A stretch of DNA of 64,000 bases from Mactra quadrangularis (lineage: Eukaryota > Mollusca > Bivalvia > Venerida > Mactridae): NCBI GenBank assembly GCA_025267735.1, contig CM046294.1, positions 37,943,570-38,007,569 of the forward strand. The letters are read 5' to 3'. The first letter of the stretch is position 1; each line of letters starts with the position of its first letter. The notes below the pieces were generated by a model. The model did not search any database, had not been told where the DNA came from, and saw nothing but the letters and a program-made list of their open reading frames with translations. The position numbers and the translations under genes were made by a program. This document shows, piece after piece, positions 11,301 through 20,300 of this stretch.

Positions 11301-14300
11301 TATTCCTCCGACGACCTACAACCTTGTTTAACCCCCCCCCCCCACCCGTGGCGATTTATTTGCTTCTGTCCATTTTAAGACAAAAACCCATCAGGTTCTT
11401 GTTTTTTTTTATATTTGTTTGTGGCGTTCCTTTTTATATTATGAAAAACGAATCTCTTTGCTTTTTTGCTGTTCTGGTTCTGGTGTTTGCTTTCATCTTT
11501 CTTTACACAAGTTTACAGTTGTAATTATGAAGCTTGATATTTCGGACAATGAACATGCCTTTTTCTGTAATTTGACATCAGTCCTATGCCGCCTGATTTA
11601 GTTGGGGCTGCATCTATTCAACCTATATCTCTTATAACCTCATAGCATGTGTCGTACAGTATCTGAATCCTAAACACGAAATTAAATAATCAAAGGGGAA
11701 CTACTCTTACACTCATGCGTCATGCTAAAATCCATTGATACGTACATATTCAGCATTATCTCCCCTGGAAGGTTCGTTATATCACTGTACATTGTATATG
11801 TATGTAAATGTTTTCTTCGTATCATATTTGCTTCGGAATATATTTTGAATATTAAATCATATGCTTAGTTTTATCAACACATTTCTGTGAAAATTTAAAT
11901 ATTGCGTTAACTTAACTTTGTTACAGAAGCAAAAATCAAATATTGTTACTTTTTCAACTGTCAGTGGCACATACATTAACTCTGCATATTTAAATACTCG
12001 ATTTGTGTTCGATTATCCATGTTTATTAAAACTGGATATATAGTTTTATTTATAGTAAGTATGCAAGTATTGTAGTAAGTATTTAAATAAGCAGGGTTAA
12101 TGTATGCGTAAATGTCAGTTTAATAAAATTTAACATTACTTGTAACATGTTTGATCAATTTTTCTCAAAATTCAGTTAGTCACATAGCTTTTGCTGACAC
12201 TGCATGTTATTATTACAGGATTGTTTGAACCAGGTCATATGCAATATGAGTTAGATCGTGATACGACTGATAATGGGGAACCATCAATTGCTGAAATGAC
12301 AAAAAAAGCTATTCAAATACTTCAACAAGGGGATGAGGGATTCTTTCTTATGGTAGAAGGTGGGTACTAAAACGTGAATGTATTTCTAACGTAGTTTTAT
12401 GACATTTTCTTCATTATGGTAGAAAAGCCGCCCAGCTAGCTCAGTATGTAGCGTATAAGTCTACTGATCGAGGGGTCGTGGGTTTGATTCCCGGGCGAGG
12501 CATACTTTCTTAGAGCTTGGTCATGAAAGTATTTCTATGGCCATTGTGCCTCCTACCAATGATTTTATTATGTTTATATTATGTTTTGTTTATAGTATAT
12601 TATCGTTAGTTTAATTAGCGTCTAACTTTCAATTTCAATTTCATATACTTACTATAATTCATATATGCCGAAGGCTTAAAAGCCGAAAATTCATAAAAAA
12701 GTTGTAATACCATAAACAATTTGTATAGTATTTCTTCCCTTTGAAGAACTATTTTAAGGACATTTATGTTTTGTAATCATTTATAAAAGGAGGTTTTAAA
12801 TGATATCAATGACTGCGAATGGGCATTATTGGAATTCTACATGAAATCTGTTTACTGTTGCTAGGTGCTAGAATCGACCATGGCCACCATGACGGTTTAG
12901 CCAGGAAAGCCCTCGTAGAAACCCTGATGTTAGAAGATGCCGTGAAAGAAGCTTTAGATCTCACCGACACTGAGGACACACTGATAATAGTAACAGCTGA
13001 CCACTCACATGTCTTTGATATTGCTGGCTATGCTTACAGAGGAACTGATATTTTCGGTAAGTATATGTTAAATTTGATTCAATCGTCTGTGCCGTAAACA
13101 TTAATCCCGCTGATTTAAATACTCGCTTCAGTACTTTCGTACTAATGATCGATAAACAATGAGTATCTGTATCTATGAATGGGGATTATTGAACTCATAT
13201 TGAGTATTTAAATCAGCAGGGTTAATGTATACATCGATGAGAGTTGAATTAAATTGATCAATACAGTTTTAGAAATACAGTCATTAGTATTAGTCAGGAA
13301 TCACCCAATGTTTTTACCTTTTTAGTATGAGCTTGCGGAAGCTAAGCCTTCTATTGTTCACAGTCAGTTATCACTTTTTTCCAAAATGTCAAAATTTTTA
13401 AAAATGTTTTAATCAAGTAATGTGTGTAATACTATTTATGAACGCAGTTTCGTAATTAGTGTTTGTATGAGTAATCCAGAGGTAGGACACGCGTTTATGG
13501 GTAGAGAGGTCCCGGGTTAGAATCCCACAATGAACATTGCCAAATTCCTGTCTACGGCCAAGTGGGATAGATTTTTTCACTTATCCGCAGCCAAAAATGG
13601 GACAAATCGTAATATTCTATGGAATAATTATTCGAATACTACTAACCTTTAGAAATTGTATTCCAAGCGAAATTTGTATTGTTTATTGAAACAGCGTAAC
13701 CACATCCTTAATTTTTTTTAACTTTGTATCATATTCTAGGTCTGGTAGAACCAGTCGACCCGACAGAGGACACGACCGACAATAAACCTTACAGTGTTTT
13801 ATATTACGGTAATGGACCTAACTACCAGGAACCACGTCAAAACTTATCTGGAGTTGATATGCGTAAGTCTTTTATTAACTTTTTTATAACTAGGATTGGT
13901 TAAGCGGTACCAATGAAATAGTACGTTGTTTTTAAAGCCCCATCATCAAAAGTAACACTCCTTTTGGACTGCAAAGAAAAATAGTCGTTTATCATTTTCA
14001 AACATCCCTAATAGACAGAATTTTTTAATAGAACGCAAATATTGATATAACATGTTAATGTTATTTAATGCATTTTAAAGTGAACGTAGATCGAACATGA
14101 CTTCAAAGCAACTACCCTTAGAACCATAGCAACCATACAAATATTGCCAGTAACCGCTATAATTGCTACGATATGTTTCAATCAGATTTTCCGGTACCTT
14201 TTTAGGGCGAATATTGATATTAACACCCTTTTTTAAAAAAATTTTCAGACGACAAAAACTTCGCCTTCCCTGCTGGAGTTCCAATGCCGTGGGAGACACA

Positions 14301-14538
14301 CGGTGGTGAGGATGTAGCTATCTACGCCACTGGACCAATGTCACATCTGTTTAATGGAGTCCAAGAACAAAACTATATAGCTCATGTGATGGCTTACTCT
14401 ATGTGTGTAGGACCATACCTCGATAACTGCAGACGTCCAAATGAGTACGGCTGTGTTGGCTCGGCTGGATCCCTTGCTATACTTCCAATGATGTATTTAT
14501 TAGCCATAGCTTTCATTGCAAGAACATTGTATCGTTAG
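2304..14538 (+). CDS. ALP: Alkaline phosphatase, secreted and GPI-anchored, complete coding sequence in 10 exons
   Basis: Exons: 2304-2403, 6124-6344, 7749-7923, 8800-8969, 9483-9590, 11188-11290, 12219-12359, 12865-13056, 13740-13862, 14249-14538. They join in frame to 540 codons plus TAG, with GT-AG introns; vertebrate enzymes are about 525 residues. The protein hydrolyses phosphomonoesters at the cell surface with two Zn and one Mg. Visible signatures: N-terminal signal peptide ([17 protein letters not shown]), GDGMG metal-binding aspartate, DSAGTATA with the nucleophilic serine, HATP Mg ligands, AADRYW with the phosphate-binding arginine, [18 protein letters not shown] and THGGED. The tail ends in two cysteines ([11 protein letters not shown]) and a hydrophobic stretch, fitting GPI attachment. 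The ATG at 2304 is chosen because it opens the signal peptide 16 bases after an AG acceptor; a 5' UTR exon lies upstream. Family assignment is certain; orthology to one vertebrate isozyme is not. Confidence 0.96.
2456..2759. mobile_element. Non-autonomous DNA transposon in ALP intron 1, terminal GGGCGGATC repeats
   Basis: The left end CAGGGGCGGATCCAGG is mirrored by GATCCGCCCATG at the right end. No clear target duplication was found, so the boundary is good to a few bases only. The start resembles hAT-type MITE ends, but this is inference. Confidence 0.6.
2701..2732. repeat. Poly-G / TCCGGA / poly-C palindrome
   Basis: About 15 G, then TCC GGA, then 12 C on the same strand form a near-perfect GC palindrome inside the 2456-2759 element. 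It can form a hairpin or G-quadruplex and is likely to be length-variable. Confidence 0.85.
2959..3298. mobile_element. MITE with CAGTCCCATAAA termini, copy 1 (ALP intron 1)
   Basis: Begins CAGTCCCATAAA and ends TTTATGGGACTG, a perfect 12-bp terminal inverted repeat. The interior is unusually GC-rich for the window, with repeated CGTACGG motifs. It is alignable along its length with 7356-7696 in the same orientation. No coding capacity is credible, although spurious frames exist on both strands. Confidence 0.85.
3345..3470 (-). mobile_element. SINE family B copy, tRNA-like head
   Basis: On the minus strand: CTAGCTCAGTTGGTAACAAG (A-box-like), then GGTTCGACTC (B-box-like), then GGGCATACTTTTTT and TTTCTACGGCCATTCT. 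The last two blocks are shared with 5701-6012. It carries a different tRNA-like head from the other copies. Confidence 0.75.
3841..4073. mobile_element. Diverged fold-back element related to 39606-40005
   Basis: The left end TATGGAGTCC...TATGACATTGG and the right end AATGTCACTTATGGTGCTCC GTA mirror each other. They match the terminal repeats of the 39606-40005 element with many substitutions. The interior carries GAAATAGTATTTCG-type words like that element. No target duplication is visible, so it is old. Confidence 0.65.
4941..5343 (-). mobile_element. Mutator-like MITE (CAATCT termini), copy 1 with 9-bp TSD
   Basis: The element is framed by GTAAATCAC at 4932-4940 and 5344-5352, an exact 9-bp duplication. 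Its ends are short inverted repeats (CAATCT / AGATTG, extending imperfectly toward GTAAAC). It is in the opposite orientation to copies at 6442-6831 and 46648-47053, which align over the full length. A 9-bp TSD suggests the Mutator superfamily; no transposase is present. Confidence 0.9.
5015..5036. promoter_or_regulatory. Perfect palindrome of nuclear-receptor-like half-sites inside a MITE
   Basis: AAGGTCAC and GTGACCTT are perfect 8-bp arms around a 6-bp spacer. AGGTCA is the canonical nuclear-receptor half-site. The same palindrome is present at 6739-6760 and, with one arm decayed, at 46960-46980. Binding is inference. Confidence 0.45.
5701..6012 (+). mobile_element. SINE family B, full length with 10-bp TSD
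   Basis: A tRNA-like head (GGCTAGCTCAGT; GGTTCGATTCC) is followed by a conserved body (GGGCATACTTTCGTGGAGC, TTTCTACGGCCATTCTCCC) and a 3' tail ending in a CAAA-rich run. Flanking duplications are GCATGATCTA (5691-5700) and GCATGACCTA (6013-6022). It lies about 110 bases upstream of ALP exon 2. It is a retroposon, not a functional tRNA gene: the acceptor stem is imperfect and the body continues 3'. Confidence 0.88.
6442..6831 (+). mobile_element. Mutator-like MITE (CAATCT termini), copy 2
   Basis: Flanks are ACAGAGAGT (6433-6441) and ACAGAGAGC (6832-6840), 8 of 9 identical. It starts CAATCTCCGTAAACAGATAT and ends ATCAGATTG. It lies about 100 bases downstream of ALP exon 2, inverted relative to copy 1 on the other side of that exon. 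Confidence 0.9.
6739..6760. promoter_or_regulatory. Nuclear-receptor-like palindrome in MITE copy 2
   Basis: AAGGTCAC / GTGACCTT arms are intact around a 6-bp spacer, as in copy 1. Confidence 0.45.
7356..7696. mobile_element. MITE with CAGTCCCATAAA termini, copy 2 (ALP intron 2)
   Basis: A direct-orientation copy of 2959-3298, with ends CAGTCCCATAAA and TTTATGGGTCTG. It ends 52 bases before the acceptor of ALP exon 3. CGTACGG-type words recur inside. Confidence 0.85.
9080..9205 (-). mobile_element. SINE family D fragment
   Basis: On the minus strand it reads GGGAGCAGTAGTCCTGTGGT, an A-box-like region with GGTAGGA, a B-box-like GATTTGAACC, then GGGGCACTGCTTATTTCCTT and GAGCAAGAA. The same order is seen at 38445-38675 and 53060-53285. 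Confidence 0.6.
10029..10169. mobile_element. Small MITE with TGGCCAGTTTTCTA termini
   Basis: TGGCCAGTTTTCTA at the left is mirrored by TAGAAAACTGGCCA at the right, a perfect 14-bp inverted repeat. Inner words TATTGTCCC / GGGGACAA also pair. It lies in ALP intron 5, just before the 22-bp satellite. Confidence 0.75.
10191..11123. repeat. 22-bp satellite array in ALP intron 5, about 40 copies
   Basis: The monomer is about CATACTACGTCACAACTTAC plus two bases, repeated head-to-tail for about 0.93 kb with few substitutions (CGTCAAAA variants, some GACTCAAC / GATTCAAC variants) and one shortened unit near 10420. Nearly every unit carries TACGTCA, which reads TGACGTA on the other strand and resembles a CREB/ATF site. 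The array ends 64 bases before exon 6. There are no spacers, so it is not CRISPR. Confidence 0.95.
11958..12120. mobile_element. AT-rich palindromic MITE (CATACATTAACTCTGC type), copy 1
   Basis: Left CTGTCAGTGGCACATACATT and right AATGTATGCGTAAATGTCAG are imperfect inverted repeats. Inner arms read TTTAAATACTC / AGTATTTAAATAAGCAG. It lies in ALP intron 6. Related copies are at 13095-13232 and 32590-32710. Confidence 0.7.
12428..12563 (+). mobile_element. SINE family B copy, 3'-truncated
   Basis: The head GCCGCCCAGCTAGCTCAGTA with B-box GGTTTGATTCC and the body GGCATACTTTCTTAGAGCTT, TTTCTATGGCCATTGTGCCT match the 5' part of 5701-6012. The family's tail is missing. Confidence 0.78.
13095..13232. 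mobile_element. AT-rich palindromic MITE, copy 2 (ALP intron 8)
   Basis: TAAACATTAATCCCGCTGAT continues with TTAAATACTC and is mirrored by GAGTATTTAAATCAGCAGGG plus TTAATGTAT. The arms exceed 25 bp around a ~75-bp core with further small palindromes. Confidence 0.8.
13455..13600 (+). mobile_element. tRNA-like SINE fragment in ALP intron 8
   Basis: AGAGGTAGGACACGCG followed by GAGAGGTCCCGGGTTAGAAT resembles the head of family D SINEs. A short segment CTGTCTACGGCCAAGTGGGA follows. Boundaries are uncertain. Confidence 0.45.
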
Positions 14539-15323
14539 GAGCACTTTCTGTTTAGGAATATATTGTTTTATAGATTTAGGTATTGAAATTTATTGTTAAC
14601 AAATTTGAGGTTGTTATATATTGGCGTAGGGCTTTGTAAGACATATTGAACATTTTTGAATTTTCTTAGAGTTCTGTGTTGTGGTCCTTTTTTGCGACAG
14701 GGCCACATTCGGGGCTAAATGAACCTACCCCTTTCAGGGATCAGAAAAATTGCGTAAGATGAATCTCGCCCGATTTGTTTCCACTTTATAGTGTAACGAA
14801 ATTCCTTTTACACGCAACACAGTGGTGTCACACGGTTTTTCTAGTGTCACGTGATTCAAGTGTTGGCAGTGGTTAAGCAGCAAAGCGTGACGTAAGCACT
14901 GTGAGGAGTTTGTCTTTTATTATGTTGTTTTCATATATTTTTAGTTTTCTTAAAGGAGCACTTCCATTGTATGTACAATGTACAATGTATATATATTTAG
15001 TTGCACTATTTTATATATAATATCATATACTAAAATATGTTATATTCTTTTAATTATATCAAGAACATAAATTAAAATTTAACCTTTCTTAAAGATGATG
15101 GTTATTTTGTTTCTATGTGACCAAGACGAGCCCAGAGCAATGAGTCTTTTCCTAAGGCACATATATGAAAGTATTGCGCTTGTGAAGTCTAATATGCCTC
15201 CCTGTTTTAAAACGAAATCTGCTACGATTACGCCCCCTTAATGTTTATGCCGTGATTGAGTGCACTGTAGCATTATTATTTATAGCACACACGATATTTA
15301 AATATTTCATCTGTGTATGTTGA

Positions 15324-15329
15324 AATAAA
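15324..15329 (+). terminator. Candidate ALP polyadenylation signal
   Basis: AATAAA lies about 790 bases after the ALP stop codon. It is the clearest such hexamer I saw before the repeats starting near 15370, so the 3' UTR would be about 0.8 kb. Confidence 0.45.
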
Positions 15330-15482
15330 CGACATTCATATTTAGTGGAAAGAAGGGGCTAACAGAAAATCCCATTCGGAACTCCTCGGCCATTCACTAG
15401 GAGTAACCTTGGACATAGGATTCTGAATCATTTATCCCGCACTGATTCAGACTGGTTCGGGCCTTACTAAGGATGCTCAATT

Positions 15483-15545
15483 CTCGTACCCCGAGGTTAT
15501 CAAAAAAGCTAGTATCGAGAACCTTAGTAGCATCTGGGTACGAGG
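15483..15545. mobile_element. Short hairpin element (TCTCGTACC...GGTACGAG)
   Basis: TCGTACCCCGAGGTTATCAA is mirrored by CTTAGTAGCATCTGGGTACG A, and it is related to 19586-19660 and 43289-43345. These are about 60-75-bp hairpins with no coding content. Confidence 0.55.
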
Positions 15546-15617
15546 ATGAGGATGTTTATATCCTTCCATGAAAATTCGACAATAATATCGAATAACCCCA
15601 TTTAAAAGGCAAATGGA

Positions 15618-15858
15618 ACCCGGGTCGATAGCGCAGTTGGTAGCGCGCCGAGATTTGGAATTTCGTGTACTGTAGGGGGTTATACCGGGGAGGTTATACA
15701 TTTTTATTAAAATTTGACAATAATATAGATTATATAGAGAAGTTTCCGGCCTTGTGAAAGGGTAGGTGAGTACTGGTTATACCCAAGGGTAAAGGAAAGC
15801 TAGGTTAGATGCGCTGGACGCAGTAAAATGACCTAAATCGTTAAATCTAGTAAAAAAT
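15618..15858 (+). mobile_element. SINE family A copy with 14-bp TSD
   Basis: Flanks AAAAGGCAAATGGA (15604-15617) and AAAAGGTAAATGGA (15859-15872) differ at one base. The head is CGGGTCGATAGCGCAGTTGG (A-box-like). The body is TTTGACAATAAT, GAAGTTTCCGGCCTTGTG, GGAAAGCTAGGTTAG. Part of the B-box is rearranged. Confidence 0.85.
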
Positions 15859-15872
15859 AAAAGGTAAATGGA

Positions 15873-16877
15873 GAAGTTGTCAATCCTTTGGGAGGGTAGG
15901 TAAGAGCTAGTCATAAACAAATGTCTAAGAGAGATTAGCCGCCGTAAAATAACTCTTATTTCGTCGTGGTCACTTGAAAATGCCGGAACTACAAAATTTC
16001 GATTTTTCGTTTTTTGTAAGAAGCTACAGTTATTTCAGTAAATATTAATAGTTTCGATAAGAATGCATATCTGCATTTAAAGATATTTATCTGATGTAAA
16101 AAATTGTAACATTGAGTTTCCTTTCATTTGTATTCTTCACGGAATATTGTTTTTTTTTTCGCCTCCTGAAAACTTAGCTTTTTGTAGTTCCGGCATTTCA
16201 AGTGACCCCGACGATTTGTATTAACAGGGCAACAAGAACAAAAAAAAAACAATTTGATAATAAGTATTTTTATTACAAAATAATCTACATATATTCTAAT
16301 ATAAAAATGTATAATTGATCAACAACATATTTAAAACAAATATCAAAATGTAATGTCTAGATATAATGAAATGATGATAATATATGTGAATATCGTACAA
16401 CTAGACATTCTAATCTACAGTAAGAATGATACATGTCACCCGGATGTAAAAAGGTCACCCGGATGTAAAACATTACAAAATGACAAAAACCGCACTACAC
16501 GTTTCAAAGTCGTCCGGTACATTTGAATAAGCGATTTAAACTTCCGCCGAGTATTTCAAAATTAAAACCATTAACAAAAGGATCATAACCTAGTCAGGTC
16601 TAAAAACTATCGTAAAATCCAATGTAAAATATCTTTTCTAAAAGGTACTTGCTCACAAATGTGTTTTTTTCCCATATTTTGGAACAGTAGACGCGAGAAT
16701 CAACACGCGGGTATAAAACTGTTGAGCTTGATATGCAATATTGTTTTATTTATTTTTTTATTGCAGTCAAATAAACCGCGCAATTATGAAACATCGATCG
16801 CCTGTATACTCGCAGAATTGAATTTCATACACATTTTCTCTATTCTAAATCTAGTAGATCGATATCACTCACTTGTT
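15873..16877. other. Intergenic region between ALP and SLC6 3' ends
   Basis: An inverted pair is visible: GGTCACTTGAAATGCCGGAACTA-type sequence near 15968-15990 and its complement near 16187-16206, which suggest one more palindromic element (about 15968-16206). An isolated AAAAGGTACTTGCTCACA near 16640 looks like one end of the piggyBac-type family. TTTATT near 16268 and 16745 could be minus-strand polyadenylation signals of the SLC6 gene. Confidence 0.4.
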
Positions 16878-17211
16878 TTAAAGGTACTATTTCACAGATT
16901 TGGTTTATTTTTTATAATTTCAAAATATCATTCAGTTTCTGTAATTGTGTCAGAAAATTAAATCTGTTTTAAGACAAGCTAACCGATATGTTGCAAGAAA
17001 TATACAATAAAAGTCACAAAAATGCACTATAACTGTCTATACCGTGACATACGGGGTACATGTTTACTACATGAAACACCATCATTTGTAGTTGTATGCC
17101 ATTATGCACCAAAATTGTCATTATCAGAGCACTACTTTCCTGCTTCCAAAAGTATTTCCACAAAATTTTTATAGTTCTAGAAAAATTTGATCTGTGAATG
17201 AGTAACTTTAA
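16878..17211. mobile_element. piggyBac-type MITE between TTAA sites, copy 1
   Basis: TTAA at both edges, with termini AAGGTACTATTTCACAGATT and ATCTGTGAATGAGTAACTTT. It is alignable with 58860-59212 over the whole length, including CCGTGACATACGGGGTA and CATTTGTAGTTGTATG. It lies just 3' of the SLC6 stop codon and is probably in or near its 3' UTR. Confidence 0.88.
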
Positions 17212-17355
17212 GGTGAGTATATGATTTCAGCTGGACGTAGCGCAAACACTAAACACTAGACGGGTTTAGACGTGAAATTGTCAATGATAAAAATGATATG
17301 CACATAAATGGATTGATAAAAGAACGATAACTCTACACACTAAAATGGAATGTGT

Positions 17356-20300
17356 TTATATGTGGTTGTTTACTGCCCCTGGATTGTCTAAACCATATTT
17401 ACGTTCCATTTGGTAAGCGTCCTCTAGCGGTTTGCGGTCTTTTCCGTCGTTAGGTCCCCATTCTGAGGTAGGCGTGGTTATGGTACGTAGGCGTGTCATA
17501 AGATCACCCTCAGCTTGGTAGAGTTTAAAAAGGAACGTGGCTGGAATAGGTATCAGAACGACGGAAGTTAGAGCCCAGCCGATACCTTGAGCAAACTGTG
17601 GGAAAGGCACGCCCTCTGATATCTGTGGAGGTTTGTACTCTATCATTCTGTATAGGAATAAAGCCTGAAAAATACGTATGACATGTTAATTTAATCAATA
17701 ACACAGGACTTTATAATGTCATTATCCTTTTTACATTTTGTAATAAAGGACTGAAACCTAAACTAAGCCTATAGATACGAAAGACCGGTATTGCCATTTC
17801 AACTTCATGATATCCCAACTTCATCTTCAAGAATTCACATGTTTAATTTCAGCTACATGAATTCACGATTTCAACTTCATGAATTCACGATTTCAACTTC
17901 ATGAATTCAGCTTCATGAATTCACGATTTCAACTTGAATTCGTGAAGTTGAAATCGTGAATTCGTGAAGTTGAAATCGTGAATTCGTGAATTCCGTATGT
18001 TGAAAATGTGAATTCATAAAGATGAAAACGGGAATTCGTAAAGTTGAAATGGCCCTGCCGGTCTTTCGTATATAGATAATTAACAAAAACAAATGTATTT
18101 GCGCCATGGCGATATCAATTAAACATGTTGGGGCTTGGTACATTTTTGTATTGTAGCGTATAAACTCTGAAGGTACTATTATGAATAAAGAATAAACTTT
18201 AAAATGAATTCTGGAGTTTGAAAATAAACTAGCTTTATGTAGACCTACATGTACATCTGTTCAAGGATCCTATATTAACATATATTGGGTATATGATCTG
18301 TTTAAAATTTGAAAGGAATCGGACGAAAGATAAAAAGTAAGTTTCAAAGATTTCCGGATTCGCAAACGTATTTCGGACTGTGTAAATCATCGTGTATTAA
18401 ACTCAGTGGTATTCGTTATGATATAACAAAAGATGCGTATAAATAAACTTACCCCAATTAATATAGGTGCGAAAAATGTCCAACAAACAGCCCAGAATAT
18501 AACAGGTCTTGGAGGATGTCCTAACATGTAAGTACAATCCTTGAGGAAACGTTTAACGCCTGAAATGTATAACATATACATAGTAAAAAACTTACAGTTC
18601 TCGTCACGCGCAAGTTGTCGCAGTCTGTGCGTATATCGTGTATAACTCACTCGTTGTGCTTTAATCGTGTATCGCTCATCATTTAAATACACGACTGAAC
18701 GGGTTGTGATAATGTGGTCGTGAGTTTTATCGTGTTTCTGAGATACAATGTATATGATCCGTACAAAATAACATTATAATTATATAAGTGTAAACATTAA
18801 AATAAACCGATCCATTTGAAAGGTAGTGCAGTATTAAAAAATATGAAGTCGTATAGTTTATTTTAACAAAATTAGTGTGGTTGTTAAACCACCACCCTGT
18901 CAATCCTACTTTTAACGCTTTACCATTACACCAACAAGACGCTCATTAAAACACATCAACATTATAATTAAATAGTTATTTATTGCCATCCTGAGCATCC
19001 CCTGTCGTGGATCAGTTCATTCATTGTATCGTTTATACTTACATATGTTTTTTGTATAAACTATAGAAATATACGTTAAAATATAGAAAACATGCCATGT
19101 CAACAAAATGACATTCATAGAACACATTCTAATAGAGGGAACAACCAAATGTAAAGACGTAAATATATTTTGGGTTTACTGTTGATACATTCTAGAAGTT
19201 TGGTTCTGTGTGTTTATATATTTCAATGTTATAATCAATATAATGACTTACCATAGACCCACATTACAGCTATACATTCACATGCAGCAACAAACAAGAC
19301 AGAGAAATCAGCACCGTAATGATCCATCAATGATACAATGTAATCTCCAGCCTGAAAATACACATAATGACTAATCAGGATTTCTTTTTATATTAACACG
19401 TTTTCGTCGCCTAGACCTATTTTTATACGTACGGAAATGTTGTCAAACTGATACAGAATAATATATATATATTTTTAAGTATTAACAATAACAAAAATGT
19501 ACCGCAGTATGAATTTATTGATACAACAAAACTGAACGACCATTAACCACTAAAACGCAAAACCTGCTAATTCCCGCATAAGACTATTCTCGTTCCCAGA
19601 GACTATCAAGATTTTTGATACTAGCTTGACAATCTTGATTACCTCTAAGCACGAGAATGGCATAAGACTAGATAACGTTGCCAGACCAAACACCAAGACC
19701 AACACTAACAACAAAGTATAGAATATAAAAAAACATAATTTTGAACTTACTGGTGTCACACATGGTAATGCACAGAAATATAAAACAACACCAAATCCAA
19801 TACACATATAACTTTTATATTTTCTAAGATGTGGGTATTCGTCTTGTATACACGTCAAAACTGTCTCTAATAGAGCAAACTGTAAAATATAAAGACATCA
19901 TCTTGTAATGAAATATATAAAAATGTTACAAATTTTGTAATAAATATACAATATTGTAATGCATTGTGTAGTAAAACATTATATTTATCACGGTTTGTAA
20001 TAATGTACAGTTTGTAATGGTAAATATGAACATGGGTTGGGTGTGTAATAAAGTAAATATTGTATCGAAGTTGAGATTGTAAAATAATTCATTTATACAT
20101 ATTGTAATGATTAGGAGATTGCCTTAAACATATTTTGTAATAGAATAGAATTTGTAATTTAGTACATGTTGTAGAGAAGATGATTTTGTAAGACAATATA
20201 TACGTTTTGTAATAAAATACACAGGGTAACAAAAACATTAAGCGTTGCTAAAATAGAGTTTGTAACACAAAACTTTTTCAACCTCTTTGACGAAGTCATG

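Noticed and set aside
16659..16961. 100-codon plus-strand frame with hydrophobic runs
   Set aside because: AT-rich, runs into the TTAA-flanked MITE, and has no recognisable motif.
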